The notes under the pieces were generated by a model. That model was not told where the DNA came from. It worked only from the letters and a program-made list of their open reading frames with translations, and ran no database searches. Both the position numbers and the translations under genes were made by a program. A DNA stretch of 50,255 nt from Marinobacter sp. (GTDB taxonomy: Bacteria > Pseudomonadota > Gammaproteobacteria > Pseudomonadales > Oleiphilaceae), in the NCBI GenBank assembly GCA_014762755.1, contig JABURI010000258.1, positions 1 through 50,255 of the forward strand, in the 5' to 3' direction. How positions within the stretch are numbered: position 1 is the first letter of the stretch; every line of letters begins with the position of its first letter. This document shows, in pieces, positions 47,527 to 50,255 of the stretch.

Positions 47527-48306
47527 TCAGTCAAATCGCTGCAAATCCTGGAGCCCAATGGTGTACTCGTCTTTCGCGCTGTCAAAAGCAATCCGGTAGG
47601 TCGCGGGGTACCAGGCCGGATAACTATAGCGCTGCGGTCTACTGACCGGTGTGGTCGAGTCCTTAAGGGACTGCAAAAAGTCGAGCGATACCATCGGCTC
47701 CACAAACATCAACTCACCCCTGTAATAGCCATAAATGAAGTTGTGGCTGAAAGGCTGCCCGTGGAATTCGACGCCCGCAGGATCGAGGCCATGCATCCCC
47801 ATCCTGTCCACAGCAGCATCCGGTGGGATCACGTAGCCCGCGGGAACGAGCTGTTCATCAGGCGCCACCATGGCAAGGACACGATCCTCGCCATGGAAAG
47901 TAATCGCTTCGCGTTCCTCGTTCTTGATCAGATAGAAATGCACATCAAAATGAGGGACCGAGTACACGCCCTCGGGAAGGTGGCCTGCCGGATTCCAGTC
48001 AAGGAGGACATGATCATAGCCGGTTCGCGGGCCAGCCTCCGGAATTGGGATTGCAAATTCCCAGGCAGGCTTGTTGGCATCGTATGCCGGCAGCCCCTGT
48101 AAAGCATCTCTGGTCATCACCACTGATACGGACTCCGGCTCGTTCCTGGTATTGGTCGTAACCATTACCCAGGCCGACCCATTGCCGACCGCCACAGGCG
48201 TACCGATAAAAGCGTTTGGTTCGTCCCCAAAAACAGCTCCGGCAAAAGCCCCAAGAACCAACACCCGAATCCAGCGAGACGGGCAAGAGGTCAGAAGAGA
48301 TTTCAT
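47527..48306 (-). CDS. Secreted hypothetical protein (possibly DUF5602/TTHB210-like)
   Basis: The 259-residue protein has a signal peptide (cleavage near FAGAVFG) and a beta-rich body with PHFDVHFYLI and MGMHGLDPAGVEFHGQPFSHNFIYGYYRGEL. The histidine-rich HFDVHFYL block recalls the DUF5602/TTHB210-type secreted proteins; I am not sure of this. It is convergent with the last sox gene, 3 bp apart, and faces the opposite way, so it belongs to another transcript. Confidence 0.7.
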   Translation of the reverse strand: MKSLLTSCPSRWIRVLVLGAFAGAVFGDEPNAFIGTPVAVGNGSAWVMVTTNTRNEPESVSVVMTRDALQGLPAYDANKPAWEFAIPIPEAGPRTGYDHVLLDWNPAGHLPEGVYSVPHFDVHFYLIKNEEREAITFHGEDRVLAMVAPDEQLVPAGYVIPPDAAVDRMGMHGLDPAGVEFHGQPFSHNFIYGYYRGELMFVEPMVSLDFLQSLKDSTTPVSRPQRYSYPAWYPATYRIAFDSAKDEYTIGLQDLQRFD

Positions 48307-48708
48307 GGGTTTGCTCCTCCATGACAGGGCGCCACAAGGGCACCTTCAACAGCCGTAATGGCCACTGAGCCATTGCCCTTCGGCTTATTCAGAGGAGATC
48401 ACAAGTGGCAGGGGGGCTGACTGCAGGGAACACATTCCATCCGCGCGCTTGTCCTGACAACTACCACCAGAATGGGATTTGGCTGGACCTGTTCAATATA
48501 TCACCAGAGCTGGCCAGGCGGGAGAACTTTTTTCTGCAGCGCGTGCGTACTGTTTCATACGTAAAATGCGCTACTTCGCGGACGTTGAGACCAGGAAGTA
48601 GTGGTTTCTAAGCATTTGTTTAGCAAGAGGTAAGCAGTAGCATAGTTCCCTAACGACTACCAAGGCACGATTTGTTTGCCGGCAACTCCGACAGGATGAT
48701 TAGAGACT
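48307..48708. other. Gene-poor gap upstream of the secreted hypothetical gene
   Basis: These 402 bp hold the minus-strand promoter region of the secreted hypothetical gene and the plus-strand upstream of the DUF1127-like micro-gene. A 68-codon GTG ORF (48405-48611) follows GAGGAG but its composition is not convincing. I see no tRNA, hairpin terminator or repeat here. Confidence 0.5.
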
Positions 48709-48861
48709 ATGAAAACAGCTGCTACCTGGTTTAAGGGTTGGCGTATGAAGCGCAACTTTGTACGCCTCGTAGAGAATACCGAACCCCGTCTTCTTCTGGA
48801 TGCCGGGTTTTCACCGGAAGTTGTCGAAGCACGACTTCGCACACCTTTCTGGAAGTTCTGA
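48709..48861 (+). CDS. DUF1127-like micro-protein, not in the ORF track
   Basis: The frame from ATG 48709 to TGA 48859-48861 gives 50 residues: MKTAATWFKGWRMKRNF, then VRLVENTEPRLLLDAGFSP and VVEARLRTPFWKF. The middle and end match the DUF1127 pattern of small basic proteins with a helix before D-x-G-[LF]-[ST] and a closing PFW. DUF1127 proteins bind RNA or influence phosphate and carbon metabolism in alphaproteobacteria; the role here is unknown. ACAGGATGATTAGAGACT lies upstream. It is shorter than the track's cut-off, so it was missed. Confidence 0.6.
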   Translation: MKTAATWFKGWRMKRNFVRLVENTEPRLLLDAGFSPEVVEARLRTPFWKF

Positions 48862-48887
48862 TCGGCCCTCCGGGCTCGGCAGAAAGA

Positions 48888-48917
48888 AGGCCGGTGCAAT
48901 TGATTTGCATCCGGCCT
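48888..48917 (-). terminator. Hairpin terminator after the small cytochrome gene
   Basis: AGGCCGG-TGCAA and TTGCA-T-CCGGCCT form a 12 bp stem with one bulged T and a short loop. It lies 26 bp beyond the minus-strand cytochrome stop, and on the minus strand it is followed by CTTCTTTCT. It also lies 26 bp after the DUF1127-like stop on the plus strand, so it could serve both. Confidence 0.6.
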
Positions 48918-48943
48918 GACGGATTTGTTCAATTCCGCGGTCT

Positions 48944-49300
48944 TCACATCTTTTCCGCGCGCATATCCAGAATCCAATTCACTAATTTTCTTGCCTCTTT
49001 CTCACTGACTTCTGCACGGTCATCCATTTCCGGCATTTCCGCGGAGCCCCAGTGATCCTCTCCGCCCGTGAGAACGACCTGTACCAGTCGATCTGCATCA
49101 TCCTTGGTATATTTCTGGGCAATGCTCTGGAAGGAGGGCGCCCGGGGAACCTCTTCACTGGTCGTATGGCAAGCCATACATTGCTTTTCCTCGGCCAGTT
49201 GCATCGTGCCTTTTCCGTGGGAGTCAGCCAGCACCGTCACTGAGCCAAGAGAAAGGCAAATACAGCCTGCCAGGGTGATTGGTAGGTTGGTCCGTTTCAT
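48944..49300 (-). CDS. Small periplasmic c-type cytochrome
   Basis: The 118-residue protein has a signal peptide (cleavage after VLA) and a single class I heme site CMACHT, with a likely methionine ligand in SAEMPEM. Size and layout fit cytochrome c-551/c-552-type carriers. It could take electrons from SoxAX or SoxD, being near the sox operon, but it is on the opposite strand with a separate hypothetical gene between. ATG follows AGGAAGCAGAT. Confidence 0.88.
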   Translation of the reverse strand: MKRTNLPITLAGCICLSLGSVTVLADSHGKGTMQLAEEKQCMACHTTSEEVPRAPSFQSIAQKYTKDDADRLVQVVLTGGEDHWGSAEMPEMDDRAEVSEKEARKLVNWILDMRAEKM

Positions 49301-49646
49301 ATCTGCTTCCTTTCGTTCAATCCTGGTTTAATCGTCCGAGATTACCACCAATGGTATTCACCAAGACTGCGACCTCTTGATTAAAACTAGATCATGAGTT
49401 CCCAGGACGCCACTCACTGCCGTGTTGAGAGCATTTAGCGTATCTAACTTAGGCGCGGTGCAGCTGTTCATTCATCTGAATACACACGGCGGCGGCGCCA
49501 GCGCGGTATTACGGACTAAAACCGGTGATCTAGAGTGATAAGTATGTTGTGGCACCACCTCTTGCTGGATGGGAAAAGAAACCATGAAAACAACAGTGCT
49601 TAAAGGCGCGTTGGAAATCTGGTTAGCGAAAGGAACGCCGTACCGT

Positions 49647-49674
49647 ATTTAACATAATATACATTATGCGCAGT
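49647..49674 (-). other. dif: dif site, XerCD recombination site of the chromosome terminus
   Basis: Read on the minus strand, the 28 bp consist of a XerC half ending CTGCGCATAA, the 6 bp centre TGTATA and a XerD half TTATGTTAAAT. Compared from memory with the E. coli chromosomal dif site, the centre and XerD half are identical and only the two outermost bases of the XerC half differ. dif is where XerC and XerD resolve chromosome dimers, under FtsK control. It lies in a gene-poor gap, as dif sites usually do. Integrative elements can carry dif-like sites, but none is seen here, so the chromosomal site is the best reading. Confidence 0.93.
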
Positions 49675-49846
49675 ATTGCATGGGTGCTGTCTGGAAATCA
49701 GGGTACAGCACCTCCTCAACACTACGGATAAAAGGTCAGCTCCTGCCACGCACACCAGGGGTTATTCTCCTCATTATGATGAGTAAGACATTCCACCAAC
49801 GCTTCTCTCAAATTCGGCGGCTCGCAATAACCCAGCGTCGGACTCA

Positions 49847-49876
49847 GGGGTCTGATGAAAACTTTCATCTGACCCC
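49847..49876. repeat. REP-like palindrome 1
   Basis: GGGGTCTGATGAA and TTCATCTGACCCC form 13 bp arms with one mismatch around a 4-base loop (AACT). The arms match those of the second palindrome 44 bp away. GGGGTCAGATGAA-type palindromes are commonly associated with RAYT (REP-associated tyrosine) transposases; no such gene is in the window. Confidence 0.8.
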
Positions 49877-49920
49877 ATCTTATGTGTCGGAGACGAGTTT
49901 CATCCCGGTGCTCCAACTCC

Positions 49921-49950
49921 GGGGTCAGATGAACGACTTCATCTGACCCC
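49921..49950. repeat. REP-like palindrome 2
   Basis: GGGGTCAGATGAA and TTCATCTGACCCC are perfect 13 bp inverted arms with loop CGAC. Together with palindrome 1 it forms a REP doublet (REPIN-like). On the plus strand it is followed by TTATTAG, so it might also act as a weak terminator. Confidence 0.85.
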
Positions 49951-50108
49951 TTATTAGAGAAAAGCCCCAATAACCGTCATACCTGGCCACAAAAATCATC
50001 GGAAGACTCATTCCTCTGAGCAAGGAGGCACAGATCGCCAAAATTACCAGACAAGTTACAAGGTGAAGTCATTAGGGTAACATGCTGATTTTAAGAGGAT
50101 ATACATAA

Positions 50109-50134
50109 TGTCCAATATTTAGGAGTATTGGACA
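50109..50134. repeat. AT-rich perfect hairpin
   Basis: TGTCCAATA and TATTGGACA are perfect 9 bp arms with loop TTTAGGAG. The loop carries a TAGGAG that looks like a ribosome site, but no start codon follows in frame. It lies 46 bp upstream of the partial ORF at the window end, so it could be an operator or leader hairpin. Confidence 0.6.
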
Positions 50135-50179
50135 TTCCAGGTATTCCCCGGCAGAACTCACCATTAAAAGACGCCTCAC

Positions 50180-50255
50180 ATGAACTCCAGAGCCAGATTC
50201 CCCGGTTTTCCCTTGTTCGATACCGCCGAACTCATCCACGAACAGGCCGATCTCG
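50180..50255 (+). CDS. Possible start of a gene cut by the window end
   Basis: From ATG 50180 an open frame of 25 codons runs to the window edge: MNSRARFPGFPLFDTAELIH followed by EQADL. The base composition rises to that of coding DNA, and it looks protein-like, but there is no clear ribosome site before the ATG and the fragment is too short to assign a family. Confidence 0.4.
   Translation, partial: MNSRARFPGFPLFDTAELIHEQADL

Larger units (their letters stand above)
49301..50179. other. Gene-poor terminus region around dif
   Basis: These 879 bp hold no convincing gene. They contain the dif-like site at 49647, two REP-like palindromes at 49847 and 49921 and a hairpin at 50109. A 22-codon frame (49584-49652) ends inside dif. 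The DNA is more AT-rich than the flanking genes. ORFs on the track at 49680 and 49722 run across the palindromes and look spurious. Confidence 0.65.

Noticed and set aside
48405-48611. 68-codon GTG ORF after GAGGAG
   Set aside because: It has a plausible ribosome site, but the translation has no domain or coding-like composition, so it was left out.
48657-49055. ORFs of 106 (minus) and 105 (plus) residues
   Set aside because: Both are in other frames over the DUF1127-like micro-gene, its terminator and the cytochrome gene; sequences are low quality.
49680-49970. Two opposing ORFs of 88 and 82 residues
   Set aside because: They are open only because they run across the REP-like palindromes; translations repeat palindrome-derived residues and show no family.

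Overview
The window looks like chromosomal DNA of a marine gammaproteobacterium, most like Marinobacter or a close relative. This is inferred from moderately high GC, fused SelD, an NHRD-type acyltransferase, a gammaproteobacterial dif site and overall gene content; no database search was possible. No prophage, CRISPR array or intact insertion sequence was seen.

Layout. (1) 1-6.1 kb: the 3' part of a tRNA-Leu(UAA), then housekeeping genes: EamA exporter, nucleoside deoxyribosyltransferase-like protein, enoyl-CoA hydratase-like protein, DUF192 lipoprotein, ABC-2 exporter, and two unknown membrane-anchored proteins. (2) 6.1-13.2 kb: a probable selenium locus. A PhnDCE-type importer resembling the putative selenate ABC family (with a tandem-fused permease) lies beside a SenB-like glycosyltransferase (selenosugar synthase family) and a fused FAD-oxidoreductase/SelD selenophosphate synthase. 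No SenA-like gene is present. (3) 13.2-19.4 kb: PilZ protein, GNAT-nitrilase fusion, DUF4442 thioesterase-like protein, RecQ and a glycerolipid acyltransferase. (4) 19.3-33.8 kb: a glycogen/maltodextrin island: glgB-glgA-glgP on the minus strand, diverging from glgC-GH57-malQ, followed by a PilZ protein, an SDR dehydrogenase and a second glucan phosphorylase. (5) 33.8-38.2 kb: TrkH, an outer-membrane barrel protein, AcpH-like phosphodiesterase, a retropepsin-like protease, and a SoxH-like metallohydrolase. (6) 38.4-47.5 kb: a thiosulfate-oxidation operon, soxCDXYZA-soxK-soxB, followed by a periplasmic DsrE-like protein, a GlcG/HbpS protein, a DsbG-like protein and a second SoxH-like protein. 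(7) 47.5-50.3 kb: a hypothetical secreted protein, an untracked DUF1127-like micro-gene, a small cytochrome c, and an approximately 0.9 kb gene-poor stretch.

That last stretch carries a sequence matching the E. coli XerCD dif site at 26 of 28 positions by eye, on the minus strand. The window therefore appears to reach the replication terminus. Consistent with this, all nine KOPS-like GGGNAGGG octamers I found lie on the plus strand and point toward dif. Two REP-like palindromes and another hairpin lie just beyond it.

How the genes work together: the importer, SelD and SenB could take up a selenium oxyanion, activate selenium as selenophosphate and place it on a sugar. The glg genes make, branch and mobilise glycogen. 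The Sox proteins oxidise periplasmic thiosulfate to sulfate, with electrons passing to c-type cytochromes. Four convergent gene pairs overlap by exactly 4 bp at their stop codons, a repeated architectural feature of this region.
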